64,000 nucleotides of DNA from contig NZ_JALNUI010000007.1 in assembly GCF_026544205.1 (NCBI RefSeq), forward strand, positions 62,001 through 126,000, written 5' to 3'. The translations under genes and the position numbers were made by a program. This stretch comes from Curtobacterium sp. GC_Cur_3 (lineage in GTDB: Bacteria; Actinomycetota; Actinomycetes; Actinomycetales; Microbacteriaceae). The notes beneath the pieces were generated by a model. It did no database searches and had not been told where the DNA came from. It was given only the letters and a program-made list of their open reading frames with translations. The first letter of the stretch is position 1, and each line of letters starts with the position of its first letter. Below, in pieces: positions 35,789 through 44,433 of this stretch.

Positions 35789-36888
35789 CCGCGCTCCGCG
35801 TCGTGCAGGTCGGCGCCGGCGGGATGGGCCGCGCCTGGCTCAGCACCGTCGCCGCTGACCCGGACGTCGAACTCGTCGGCATCGTCGACCTGGACCTCGA
35901 CGTCGCCCGCGCCGGTGCCGAACTGGCCGGCGACCCCGGGATCCCGGTCGGCACGAGCCTGACCGCCCTGGCCGCCGAGACCGGAGCGGAGGCCGTGCTC
36001 GACATCACGGTGCCCGTCGCCCACCACCCGATCACGCTCGAGGCCCTGCACGCCGGCCTCCCCGTGCTCGGCGAGAAGCCCGCGGCGCAGACCGTCGCCG
36101 AGGCGCTCTCCCTGGCCGCGGCGGCCGAGGCCACCGGCGAGCTGTTCATGGTGTCGCAGTCGCGGCGCTACAACGACCAGCTCGTCGCCTTCCGGCAGCA
36201 CGTCCGCGACCTCGGCGACCTCGGCACGCTGAGCACCCGGTTCGCGAAGGCCCCGCACTTCGGCGGCTTCCGCGAGGAGATGGACGACGTCCTGCTCCTC
36301 GACATGGCCATCCACCCGTTCGACTCGGCCCGCTACGTGCTCGAACGCGACCCGGTGTCGGTCTACTGCGAGTCGTACAACCCCTCGTGGTCCTGGTACC
36401 GCGGCGACGCGGCGGCCGTGGCGGTCTTCACGTTCGAGGGCGACGTCCGCTACGTCTACGACGGCTCCTGGTGCGCACCCGGAGCCGAGACGTCCTGGAA
36501 CGGCGACTGGCGGGCCTCTGGCGCGGATGGCACCGCGCTGTGGGACGGCGACCACGACCCGTCGAGCGACCGCGACGGCACGCCCGGCTCCCCCGAGGCC
36601 GCACCCGGCGTCGGCACCGAGATCGGCGGTGCGCTGACGTCCTTCGTCCGCGCACTCCGCACCGGGGTCACCCCGGACGGCGAGGTGCACACGAACATCA
36701 TGAGCCTCGCGATGGTCGAGGCCGCGATCCGCTCCACCCGGACCGGCACCCGCGTCGTCATCGACGAGGTGCTCGAGCAGGCGCACGCCGACGCGCTGGC
36801 GGCGGAGCGGCACGACGCGGTGCGCGAGCGCCTCGCGGCGTGGGGGTCCGTCCGGAGCGCGCTGACGAGCGCGGTGGCCGCCGGCTGA
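35785..36888 (+). CDS. Gfo/Idh/MocA-family oxidoreductase
   Basis: This 367-residue NAD(P)-dependent sugar dehydrogenase has a Rossmann loop VQVGAGGMGRAW (residues 7-18), the family Glu-Lys-Pro (97-99) and the catalytic region LLDMAIHPFDSARY (171-184, His177). By position it fills the ThuB role: oxidising or reducing the sugar while ThuA handles the keto product. Both genes end the operon, closed by a 48-bp palindrome. Confidence 0.92.
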   Translation: MTALRVVQVGAGGMGRAWLSTVAADPDVELVGIVDLDLDVARAGAELAGDPGIPVGTSLTALAAETGAEAVLDITVPVAHHPITLEALHAGLPVLGEKPAAQTVAEALSLAAAAEATGELFMVSQSRRYNDQLVAFRQHVRDLGDLGTLSTRFAKAPHFGGFREEMDDVLLLDMAIHPFDSARYVLERDPVSVYCESYNPSWSWYRGDAAAVAVFTFEGDVRYVYDGSWCAPGAETSWNGDWRASGADGTALWDGDHDPSSDRDGTPGSPEAAPGVGTEIGGALTSFVRALRTGVTPDGEVHTNIMSLAMVEAAIRSTRTGTRVVIDEVLEQAHADALAAERHDAVRERLAAWGSVRSALTSAVAAG

Positions 36889-36916
36889 TCCGGCACCGCT
36901 TGCTCGGTCAGCACAG

Positions 36917-36964
36917 GACGGACGGGAGGCTCCCCACCAGCTGGTGGGGAGCCTCCCGTCCGTC
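36917..36964. terminator. Perfect 48-bp palindrome terminator (family F1)
   Basis: A perfect loopless palindrome with 24-nt arms contains GACGGACGGGAGGC, then TCCCCACCAG, centred on CAGCTG. It lies between the end of operon 3 (36888) and the SDR gene (37028). It is the longest perfect member of the F1 family in the window. Confidence 0.8.
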
Positions 36965-37027
36965 ACGGGTGCGGCAGGGCGGACGACGCGGGACGATGGA
37001 GGTCCACCCACGAATCAAGGAGCTCCC

Positions 37028-37822
37028 GTGCAGATCGACCTCGGCGGTCAGACCGCCCTCGTGACCGGATCCGCCCAGGGCATCGGCCTGGCGATCGCCA
37101 CCGGACTCGCGGCGGCTGGTGCCTCCGTCGTGGTGAACGGCCGGTCGGAGGAGAGCACCGCGCGGGGCGTCGACGCCGTCCGCGAGGCCGTGCCGGACGC
37201 GTCGGTGCGCGGGGTTGCGGCTGACCTGGCGACGGACGAGGGTGCGGCGACGCTGTTCGCGGCGCTGCCCCAGGTCGACGTGCTCGTCAACAACCTCGGG
37301 GTGTTCGGCAGCGCCGACGCGCTGAGCATCGAGGACGACGAGTGGCGACGGTACTTCGAGGTGAACGTCATGGTCGGCGTGCGGCTGACGCGGCAGTACC
37401 TGCCCGGGATGACCTCGGCCGGCTGGGGTCGCGTGCTGTTCATCGGCAGCGACTCGGCCGTCGTCACCCCGGCGGAGATGATCCACTACGGCATGACGAA
37501 GACGGCGCTGCTCGGGGTGTCCCGCGGGTTCGCGAAGGCGGCGGCCGGCACCGGGGTCACGGTGAACAACGTCCTCGCGGGGCCGACGCACACGGGTGGC
37601 GTCGAGACCTTCGTGCGGGAGCTCGTCGGGGACGACCTGCCGTGGGACGAGGCGCAGCGGGAGTTCATGAAGAAGCACCGGCCGCAGTCGCTGCTGCAGC
37701 GGTTGATCGAGCCGTCGGAGATCGCGAACATGGTGGTGTACCTGGCGTCGCCGCTGGCCTCGGCCACGACAGGGGCTGCGGTGCGGGTGGACGGCGGGTA
37801 CATCGACGCGATCCTGCCGTAG
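37028..37822 (+). CDS. Short-chain dehydrogenase/reductase
   Basis: This 264-residue classical SDR has a cofactor loop TGSAQGIG (13-20), the structural NNLG (88-91), Ser141/Ser143 and the catalytic pair Tyr154-x3-Lys158 (HYGMTKT). The C-terminal VRVDGGYIDAILP is typical. NAD(H) or NADP(H) preference is not certain. The GTG at 37028 has a good ribosome site (AAGGAGC). It is separated from operon 3 by a terminator, so it is probably a single gene. Confidence 0.93.
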   Translation: MQIDLGGQTALVTGSAQGIGLAIATGLAAAGASVVVNGRSEESTARGVDAVREAVPDASVRGVAADLATDEGAATLFAALPQVDVLVNNLGVFGSADALSIEDDEWRRYFEVNVMVGVRLTRQYLPGMTSAGWGRVLFIGSDSAVVTPAEMIHYGMTKTALLGVSRGFAKAAAGTGVTVNNVLAGPTHTGGVETFVRELVGDDLPWDEAQREFMKKHRPQSLLQRLIEPSEIANMVVYLASPLASATTGAAVRVDGGYIDAILP

Positions 37823-37859
37823 GGGGGCGCGTGGGCGCGGGCCTGGCTGGTTCGGGCCT

Positions 37860-38240
37860 GGCTGGTTCGGGCTTGGGCGTCCGCGAGACACCGGCGTCTC
37901 GGGGTCGGCGTGCGCGAGACACCGGCGTCTCGACGAGACACCGCGAAGTCGTCGAGACGCCGCGGAAAACCGCGGCGTCTCGGCAGGTCGGAGGCGTCTC
38001 GCGCAGACAGGGGTGTCTCACGCCGCGAGAACACCTCGAGACGCCGGCGTCTCGCGCCGACAGGGGTGTCTCGCGCTGGTGCCCGCATGCGAGTTCGGCG
38101 CCGAGCTTCGGCGTCCGCGAGACACCGGCGTCTCGATGAGACGCCGCCAAGTCGTCGAGACGCCGCGGAAAACGGCGGCGTCTCGGCAGGTCGGAGGTGT
38201 CTGACGCAGACAGGGGTGTCCCGCGCAGACAGGGAGGGAC
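37860..38240. repeat. GAGAC/GTCTC-rich palindromic repeat array
   Basis: About 380 bases without a gene. The segment from 37877 is partly repeated from 38111: both begin GCGTCCGCGAGACACCGG and share the hairpin, then GGCAGGTCGGAGG and GCAGACAGGGGTGTC. It contains many CGTCTC/GAGACG sites, short palindromes of the form CGAGACACCGGCGTCTCG, and a hairpin with 13-bp stem and AAAA loop (37953-37982, degenerate copy 38156-38185). Confidence 0.8.
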
Positions 38241-38244
38241 GGCG

Positions 38245-38724
38245 TCAGCGCGAGCGGACCGCGGCGCCGAGGACCTTGTCAGCGCGGTCGTTCAAGCGCC
38301 CGAGCAGCACCGACAGCGCCCGCAGGTCGTCGTCCGGGAACACCTCGATGACCTCGTCGAAGACCTCGTCCCCGTGCGCATCGAGCACGTCGAGCAGGCG
38401 CTGCCCGGCGGGAGCGACCTCGAGCAGGCTCGCGCGACCGTCCTCAGGGTCGGTCGTGCTGCGCAGATGACCGGCCGCGATGAGTGAGCTCACGCGACGA
38501 CTCACCACGGGTCGCGACAGCCCGGTCAGCTCGGCGACGACGGTCGAGCGCACCGGCCCGAGGCGTTCGACCGCGCGCAGGATCACCCGCGCCGTCGCGT
38601 CGAGCCCACCCCGGTCCTCGATGAGCACCGAGCGCAGCGCCTGCCGCACCCACAGCCGGTCGAGCTGCTGACGGAGCGCGCGCTCGGAGTCGCCTCGTGT
38701 GGCGGCTGCCTGGTCATCGGTCAC
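38245..38724 (-). CDS. MarR-family transcriptional regulator
   Basis: This 159-residue MarR protein has a helix-turn-helix around residues 58-80 (RSTVVAELTGLSRPVVSRRV) and a wing TTDPEDGRASLLEVAPAG. It starts with GTG at 38724. It is divergent from an MFS drug-type exporter at 38889 with a palindromic operator between, the classic MarR/efflux arrangement. Confidence 0.92.
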   Translation of the reverse strand: MTDDQAAATRGDSERALRQQLDRLWVRQALRSVLIEDRGGLDATARVILRAVERLGPVRSTVVAELTGLSRPVVSRRVSSLIAAGHLRSTTDPEDGRASLLEVAPAGQRLLDVLDAHGDEVFDEVIEVFPDDDLRALSVLLGRLNDRADKVLGAAVRSR

Positions 38725-38747
38725 GTGCCCAGCCTACGGCGCACATT

Positions 38748-38770
38748 TAGTTGCTTGCTGGAAGCATCTA
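38748..38770. promoter_or_regulatory. MarR operator and promoter region for the MFS pump
   Basis: TAGTTGCTT and AAGCATCTA form an inverted repeat with a 5-base centre (one mismatch per arm). A possible promoter (TTGCTT, 17 bases, TAAGTT at 38774-38779) overlaps it, so binding would block transcription of the pump gene. Confidence 0.55.
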
Positions 38771-38888
38771 GTGTAAGTTTGCACTCGCTGCAAGGTCGAG
38801 AACGGTGCCGGCGCCCACCCAACGGGTCCGCGCGACGGTGCGTCCGGTCTCCCGAGCAGCCGCCCCAACGATCGAACCGAAGGAACCC

Positions 38889-41042
38889 ATGTCAACCGCC
38901 ACCGCACCCGTCCAGGTGCAACGCGGACGTCGCGACGCCTCCGCAGCCGGCACCCCCGGCTCCGGTCAGCCGCTCATGACGCACCGCCAGATCCTGCTCG
39001 TCATCTACGGCCTGATGGCCGGCATGTTCCTGTCCTCGCTCGGCCAGACCGTGTTCGGCACCGCCATCCGCACCATCGGCGACGACCTGCACGGACTCGA
39101 TCAGCAGGCCTGGGTCACGACGGCGTACCTGATCACGTCGACCATCGCGACGCCGATCTACGGCAAGCTCTCCGACATCTTCGGCCGCCGTCCGCTCTAC
39201 ATCTTCGGCATCGTGGTCTTCATCCTCGGCGCCGTGCTGTCCTCGATGTCCACGTCGATGCTCATGCTCGCCGGCTTCCGCGCCGTGCAGGGCATCGGTG
39301 CCGGTGCGCTGATGTCGCTGCCGCTCGCGATCATGGGCGACATCCTCGCCCCGCGTGAGCGCGCCAAGTACCAGGGCTACTTCCTCGCCGTGTTCGGCAT
39401 CTCGAGCGTCATCGGCCCGCTCATCGGCGGACTGCTCGCCGGCACGAGCGAGATCCTGTTCATCACCGGCTGGCGCTGGGTGCTCCTGATCAACGTGCCG
39501 ATCGGCATCGCCGCGCTCCTCATGGTCATCGTCTTCCTGCACCTGCCGAAGGTGCACGACGCGAGCGCCAAGCCGCGCGTCGACTGGTGGGGTGCCACCG
39601 CGGTCATCGTCACGCTCGTGCCGCTGCTGCTCGTCGCCGAGCAGGGCCGCATCTGGGGCTGGGGTTCCGCTGCCGCCATCGCCTGCTACGTGATCGGCGT
39701 CGTCGGTCTTGTCGCCCTGCTCGTCATCGAGTCGAAGATGGGCGACGCGGCGATCATCCCGCTGAAGCTCTTCCGCTCCGGCACGTTCTCGATGGCCACG
39801 GTCATCGGGTTCCTGGTCGGGTTCGCGATGTTCGGCGCGATGCTCACCATCCCGCTGTACCTGCAGATCGTCGTCGGGCTCAGCCCCACCGAGTCCGGCT
39901 TCGCCACGCTGCCCCTGGTGGGTGGCCTGATGATCGCGTCCATCACGTCCGGGCAGATCGTCGCCCGGGTGGGTCGCTACCGCATCTTCCCGGTCATCGG
40001 CACGGCCCTCGTGTCGATGGGCTACGTCGTCCTGACCTTCATGTCCATCGACAAGCCGCTCTGGTTCCTGATGATCGGCATGTTCCTCATCGGGCTCGGC
40101 CTCGGTTCCGTGATGCAGTCGCTGACCCTGGCCTCGCAGGGCTCCGTCGAGGCGAAGGACATGGGCGTCGCGACCAGCTCGGCGACCTTCTTCCGCCAGA
40201 TCGGTGGCACGCTCGGCACCGCCGTGCTGCTCTCGATCCTGTTCTCGGTGATGCCGGCGAACATCCTCAGCGCCACCGCGGACAAGGGCAACCTGACGGG
40301 TGGTCTCGACGCCGCACTCAACCCGGCCGTCGCCTCCGCCCCGCGGAACGCCGGCGTGATGGACGAGATCTGGAACCCGATCGTCACTCCGCTGCGCCAG
40401 CAGGTCGAGTCCGGCCTCGCCGACGGCACCGCCGCGGCGAAGCAGGCAGCCGACCAGGCCGTCACCCAGCAGGTGACCACCGCCGTGCAGCAGCAGGTCA
40501 CCGCCGGTGCCGTCCCCGCAGCCGCCGCCGCGGAGGTCATCGACCAGCAGGTCGCCGCCGCACGACCCGCAGCCGAGGCCGCTGCGCTCGAGCAGGCCGC
40601 CGACCAGGCGCACGCCACCGTGGAGAACGGTGCCCTGGCCGTCGACTGGTCGGACCCCGACCAGCGCGCGTACTACGTCGAGCAGGCCGTGCCGTCGATC
40701 GTCAAGGAGCTCAACGGCTCCGCGAAGGGCGACTCGGGTGCGTCGAGCACGAACGACACCTCGTTCCTGACCGGTGCCGACAAGGCGCTGACTCGGCCCT
40801 TCATGGCCGGGTTCAACGCCTCGTCCGTGGCGATCTACTGGGTCGGCCTCGGGGTCATCCTGCTGGCGTTCGTCCTGACCTGGTTCTTCAAGGTCCCGCC
40901 GCTGCGCCAGCGCTCGGCCCTGCAGGAACGTGCCGACATCTCCGCCGAGGCCCAACTCGAGGCCGACGCCGGTCTCGCCGCGGCCGAGGCCGGGTCCTTC
41001 ACCGGTCCGATGACCGGCTCCACCCCGACCACCCGTCGGTGA
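38889..41042 (+). CDS. MFS transporter, DHA2-type multidrug exporter
   Basis: This 717-residue proton-driven exporter has an N-terminal block of about 13 membrane segments with family motifs (YGKLSDIFGRRPLY between helices 2 and 3; LFINVPIG-like LLINVPIGIAALL). There is then an unusually long extracytoplasmic insert (about residues 454-637), rich in Ala and Gln, before the last membrane segment. The ATG at 38889 follows GAAGGAAC. Upstream is its divergent MarR regulator, and a TetR gene follows, so it may be under double control. Confidence 0.93.
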   Translation: MSTATAPVQVQRGRRDASAAGTPGSGQPLMTHRQILLVIYGLMAGMFLSSLGQTVFGTAIRTIGDDLHGLDQQAWVTTAYLITSTIATPIYGKLSDIFGRRPLYIFGIVVFILGAVLSSMSTSMLMLAGFRAVQGIGAGALMSLPLAIMGDILAPRERAKYQGYFLAVFGISSVIGPLIGGLLAGTSEILFITGWRWVLLINVPIGIAALLMVIVFLHLPKVHDASAKPRVDWWGATAVIVTLVPLLLVAEQGRIWGWGSAAAIACYVIGVVGLVALLVIESKMGDAAIIPLKLFRSGTFSMATVIGFLVGFAMFGAMLTIPLYLQIVVGLSPTESGFATLPLVGGLMIASITSGQIVARVGRYRIFPVIGTALVSMGYVVLTFMSIDKPLWFLMIGMFLIGLGLGSVMQSLTLASQGSVEAKDMGVATSSATFFRQIGGTLGTAVLLSILFSVMPANILSATADKGNLTGGLDAALNPAVASAPRNAGVMDEIWNPIVTPLRQQVESGLADGTAAAKQAADQAVTQQVTTAVQQQVTAGAVPAAAAAEVIDQQVAAARPAAEAAALEQAADQAHATVENGALAVDWSDPDQRAYYVEQAVPSIVKELNGSAKGDSGASSTNDTSFLTGADKALTRPFMAGFNASSVAIYWVGLGVILLAFVLTWFFKVPPLRQRSALQERADISAEAQLEADAGLAAAEAGSFTGPMTGSTPTTRR

Positions 41043-41104
41043 CCGACCGGGTCCTGCGCCGTGCCCCTTTCCCGGCGCAGGACCCTTCCACCAGGGACGA
41101 GAAC

Positions 41105-41695
41105 GTGACCCCCACCGCACTGCCCACCGGCACGGAGCCCTGCGCCTCCCTCCGCGAGCGGAAGAAGCAGCAGACCCGCCAGGCCATCCACGACGCCGCA
41201 CTCCGGCTCGTCGGTGAGCAGGGCCTCGGTGGCGTCACCGTCGAGCAGATCTGCGCCGAGGCGGACGTCTCCCCGCGGACCTTCTTCAACTACTTCCCGT
41301 CCAAGGCCGACGCGGCGCTCGGCTTCCCGCCGAACTCCGTGCCGCCGGCCGTCCGAGCGCGGTTCCTCGCCTCGGACGGCCCCCTGGTGCCCGACCTCTG
41401 CGACCTCGTCGGGCACACCGTGGCACTCCCCCAGGACCGGCACCGCGCCCGTGACCTCGTCGAGCGGCACCCCGAGGTCATGCCGACGATGCTCGACTGG
41501 ATGGCCACCGTCCGCACCGCCGTCATCGAGGTCGCTGCCGAACGCACCGACCGGCAGACCGCCAGGACCGCCGTCACCCTCGTGATGGCGGCCCTCATCG
41601 AGCTGGCACAGCGCACCACCGTCGCGGACAGCGACGAGCTCGCCGCCACGCTGCGCCTCGTCGTGATCGAGATGGGCGCGCTGACGCGCACCTGA
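41105..41695 (+). CDS. TetR-family transcriptional regulator
   Basis: This 196-residue TetR has the DNA-binding domain at about residues 19-64 (RQAIHDAALRLVGEQGLGGV and VEQICAEADVSPRTFFNYFP), the FFNYF form common in actinobacterial efflux regulators. It starts with GTG at 41105, 62 bases after the exporter, so it is probably cotranscribed and gives feedback on export. Confidence 0.92.
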   Translation: MTPTALPTGTEPCASLRERKKQQTRQAIHDAALRLVGEQGLGGVTVEQICAEADVSPRTFFNYFPSKADAALGFPPNSVPPAVRARFLASDGPLVPDLCDLVGHTVALPQDRHRARDLVERHPEVMPTMLDWMATVRTAVIEVAAERTDRQTARTAVTLVMAALIELAQRTTVADSDELAATLRLVVIEMGALTRT

Positions 41696-41746
41696 CCTCG
41701 GCCCGCGCTCCGTCGAGTCACGCGCAGCGAACGGTTCAGCGTGAGG

Positions 41747-43513
41747 TCAGTCCTCGACGAGACGCGTCAGCCGGATCGCCATGTACTGGCGACCGGGCAG
41801 GTCGACCACGAAGCGACCGGAGACGGTGCGCGGCAGCTTCTCGATGGTCATGCCCCACGTGTCGAGGACCTCGACCTCCCACTCGATCGTCGGGTCGTGG
41901 AAGAAGCGGCGGAAGCGTGGTCGGTTGAACCCGTAGTAGTAGACGAGCTGTTGACCGGGCACACCGGCGACGGTCGCGTCCCAGTCGGAGGGCACCGGTT
42001 CGAGGACTCCGTGCGGGGAGCCCTCGACGACGTCGGTCAGGAAGCGGATCCGGTCCGGACTCGTGCCGCGCAGCGCCCCGCCCTTGGCCCACCACAGGAC
42101 CTCGTCCGCGGCGAAGTAGGTCTCACCGTGACCGACGTAGCCGCCGCGGAGCGTGCCTTCCCAGAAGCGCCGGGTGAGCTCCTCCCCGGTGATGTTCCCC
42201 CAGCCCTGGTCGATGTCGCCCTCGTACGCGATCTCGTCGATCACGACGGGCTTGCCCCAGGCGCTGCGCCACTCCCCCGTCTGCTCGGCCGTCCGCACGG
42301 GATCGATGCGCTGCATGCTGACGTGGGTGATCCAGGGCCGTGACTGGTCGTACACCTGCCGGCAGTTGTGGATGGACCGGAGGTGGTCGGCGGCGTCCCA
42401 GTGCTGGATGATCGCTGCCCACCGCTCCCAGTCGGCCTCGGTCTTGTCGAACAGCAGGTCGAACTCGTTCGCGAGCGCCCACCAGACGTTCCGGAACGCA
42501 CCGAGTCGGGCGACGACGTACCGGACGTACCGGTCGTCGGAGGCCGCATCCATCGTGGAGAAGCCCCAGCGGTCGTACGCGTGGAACAGGATGAGGTCCG
42601 CCTCGATGCCGAGCGCTCCGAGGTCGTCGATGCGGCGCTCGAGGCGGTCCCAGTACTCCGGGTCGAACCGCTCGAGGTCGAAGGTGCCGTCGTCGTTCCG
42701 GGCGAAGGGGTAGCGCTCCGGGTCGTTGCTGTTGAACGTGTAGGACTTCGGGAAGACGCACATCCGGATCTTCGTGAAGGGCGACCCTGCCAGAGTGTCG
42801 AGCGTCTCCTGCTGGAGCGCCTCCGGCTGGTGCGTCCAGGCGTAGCTCGTCGTCCCGATCGGCAGGTAGCGCGTGCCGTCGGCGTAGCGGAAGTGGAACC
42901 CGTCGGCGACGCGGACCGGGCCGTGGGACGGTCCGGCCGTGATGTCCATGGTCCCGGTCATCCCGTCGAGGGACCGCGCGTTGCTCGTCGTCTCCCACCG
43001 CCATTCGCCGACCGTCGGCGGCAGGAACCGGATCCGGTACTCGCCGCCCCCGGCGGCGAACCCAAGCACGTCGGCGCTCGCGCCGTCCGGTCCGAAGAAC
43101 CGGGCGGTCAGTTCGACGTCGGTGAAGGGGTTGCCGTGGGACGGACCGTCGAGACGGATCTCGAGTCGTTCCCAGAGCCTCCCGTCGGTCGGGGCGGAGA
43201 CCCCTGCAGACGCCTGTGGGACGTCCTGGGACTCGTGGTCGCGCGACGGCGCCGGAGGCGGACGGTGTCCCGTCGTCGGGGTACCGGGGCGTCCGATCGC
43301 CTCGAGCTCGGCGAGCACGGCCCGGCGGTCCTCGTCGGTGAGGGCCTCCTCGGTGTCCAGCACGAGGCCGAGGGGTTGTCCGTGGTACGTGTGCAGGAGT
43401 GTCGACTCCACGACGGAGGGCGCGTGCCGTCGGAGCACAGCGGCGGCGGCGTGGTCCCGGAGGACGTCGAACAGTGGGGACGTCGCGTCGAACGCGGCGG
43501 TGCCGTCGGTCAT
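41747..43513 (-). CDS. DUF5060-type glycoside hydrolase (clan-A-like barrel)
   Basis: This 588-residue protein has an N-terminal helical segment (residues 5-75), a Pro-rich linker, a DUF5060-type beta domain (about 112-195: LWERLEIRLDGPSHGNPF, RFLPPTVGEWRWE) and a TIM-barrel hydrolase with likely acid/base Glu350 (WWALANEFD) and nucleophile Glu427 (VVIDEIAYEG). A C-terminal DUF5605-like beta domain follows. No signal peptide, so cytoplasmic. It ends sugar operon 4 and should cleave the imported oligosaccharide. Specificity unknown. Confidence 0.85.
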   Translation of the reverse strand: MTDGTAAFDATSPLFDVLRDHAAAAVLRRHAPSVVESTLLHTYHGQPLGLVLDTEEALTDEDRRAVLAELEAIGRPGTPTTGHRPPPAPSRDHESQDVPQASAGVSAPTDGRLWERLEIRLDGPSHGNPFTDVELTARFFGPDGASADVLGFAAGGGEYRIRFLPPTVGEWRWETTSNARSLDGMTGTMDITAGPSHGPVRVADGFHFRYADGTRYLPIGTTSYAWTHQPEALQQETLDTLAGSPFTKIRMCVFPKSYTFNSNDPERYPFARNDDGTFDLERFDPEYWDRLERRIDDLGALGIEADLILFHAYDRWGFSTMDAASDDRYVRYVVARLGAFRNVWWALANEFDLLFDKTEADWERWAAIIQHWDAADHLRSIHNCRQVYDQSRPWITHVSMQRIDPVRTAEQTGEWRSAWGKPVVIDEIAYEGDIDQGWGNITGEELTRRFWEGTLRGGYVGHGETYFAADEVLWWAKGGALRGTSPDRIRFLTDVVEGSPHGVLEPVPSDWDATVAGVPGQQLVYYYGFNRPRFRRFFHDPTIEWEVEVLDTWGMTIEKLPRTVSGRFVVDLPGRQYMAIRLTRLVED

Positions 43514-43515
43514 GG

Positions 43516-44433
43516 TCAACCCTTCACGGCACCGGCGAGGGCGCCCTGGACGAAGTAGCGCTGGAACATCAGGTAGACGATCAGGACCGGCAGGATCGAC
43601 ATGATGATGTAGGCGTTCAGCTGGGGGTAGTTGGACCCGTACTGGGTCTGGAAGTTCGTGATGCCGAGCGGGATCGTGAACTGGTCGGTGGTCTGCAGCA
43701 GCGTCAGTGCCATCGGGTACTCGTTCCACGTCGACACGAAGTCGAGGATGAACAACGCCGCGAGGGCCGGCTTCGCCAGCGGCAGGATGACCTGGAAGAA
43801 CAGCCGCCAGTTCGACGCACCGTCGATGCGTGCGGCCTCGTCGAGGTCCTCAGGGATCGCCTTGAAGAAGCCGTAGAGGATGAACACCTGGTACGAGACA
43901 CCGAACGCCAGGTACGGCAGCAGGATGCCGAGCTTGGTGTTGAGCAGGTTGAGGCTGAGCATCGTGGAGAACAGCGGTCCGAGGGCGACCTGCACGGGGA
44001 TGAGCGTGCCGAGGGCGATGACGCCGAGCAGCAGTTGCTGCCACCGGAAGCGGAGGCGTGAGAGCGCGAAGGCGGCCATCGCGGACAGGAACAGCCCGAG
44101 TGGCACCTTGATCACGGCGATCACGAGGCTGTTCGCTCCGGACTGCCAGATGTTGCCGACCTGTGCTGCGTCGGTGTAGTTGCCCCAGTCCCAGGTCGTC
44201 GGGAGTGCCCACGGTGCGAGGTTCGCGACGTCGGCCTGGCTCTTCACCGAGGTGATGAACATGAAGACGAACGGGACGATCCAGATCACGGCGGCGATGA
44301 CCAGCGCGATCCAGAGGCCGACGAGCCCCCAGTCGCGGTGCCGTCCGGTGGTGACGGCCGAGCTGGTCTGCGTGCGGCTGTGACCCCGGGTGGCTGTGTC
44401 GATGGCGGCCACGGGTTCGATTGCGGTGCTCAT
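43516..44433 (-). CDS. Sugar ABC transporter permease, MalG type
   Basis: This 305-residue CUT1 permease has a Thr/Ser-rich N-terminus, six membrane segments and an EAA loop DLDEAARIDGASNWRLFF. The ATG at 44433 overlaps the MalF stop (ATGA). It ends 3 bases before the hydrolase gene starts, so the two are tightly coupled. Confidence 0.94.
   Translation of the reverse strand: MSTAIEPVAAIDTATRGHSRTQTSSAVTTGRHRDWGLVGLWIALVIAAVIWIVPFVFMFITSVKSQADVANLAPWALPTTWDWGNYTDAAQVGNIWQSGANSLVIAVIKVPLGLFLSAMAAFALSRLRFRWQQLLLGVIALGTLIPVQVALGPLFSTMLSLNLLNTKLGILLPYLAFGVSYQVFILYGFFKAIPEDLDEAARIDGASNWRLFFQVILPLAKPALAALFILDFVSTWNEYPMALTLLQTTDQFTIPLGITNFQTQYGSNYPQLNAYIIMSILPVLIVYLMFQRYFVQGALAGAVKG

Noticed and set aside
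37860-38240. Possible CRISPR array
   Set aside because: The GAGAC/GTCTC repeats are irregular in length and spacing and are palindromic throughout. There are no equal-length unique spacers and no cas genes.
38892-41201. A 769-codon frame on the minus strand opposite the MFS exporter
   Set aside because: Low-complexity translation rich in His/Arg/Asp/Gly, no start signals and full overlap with a well-supported exporter gene.
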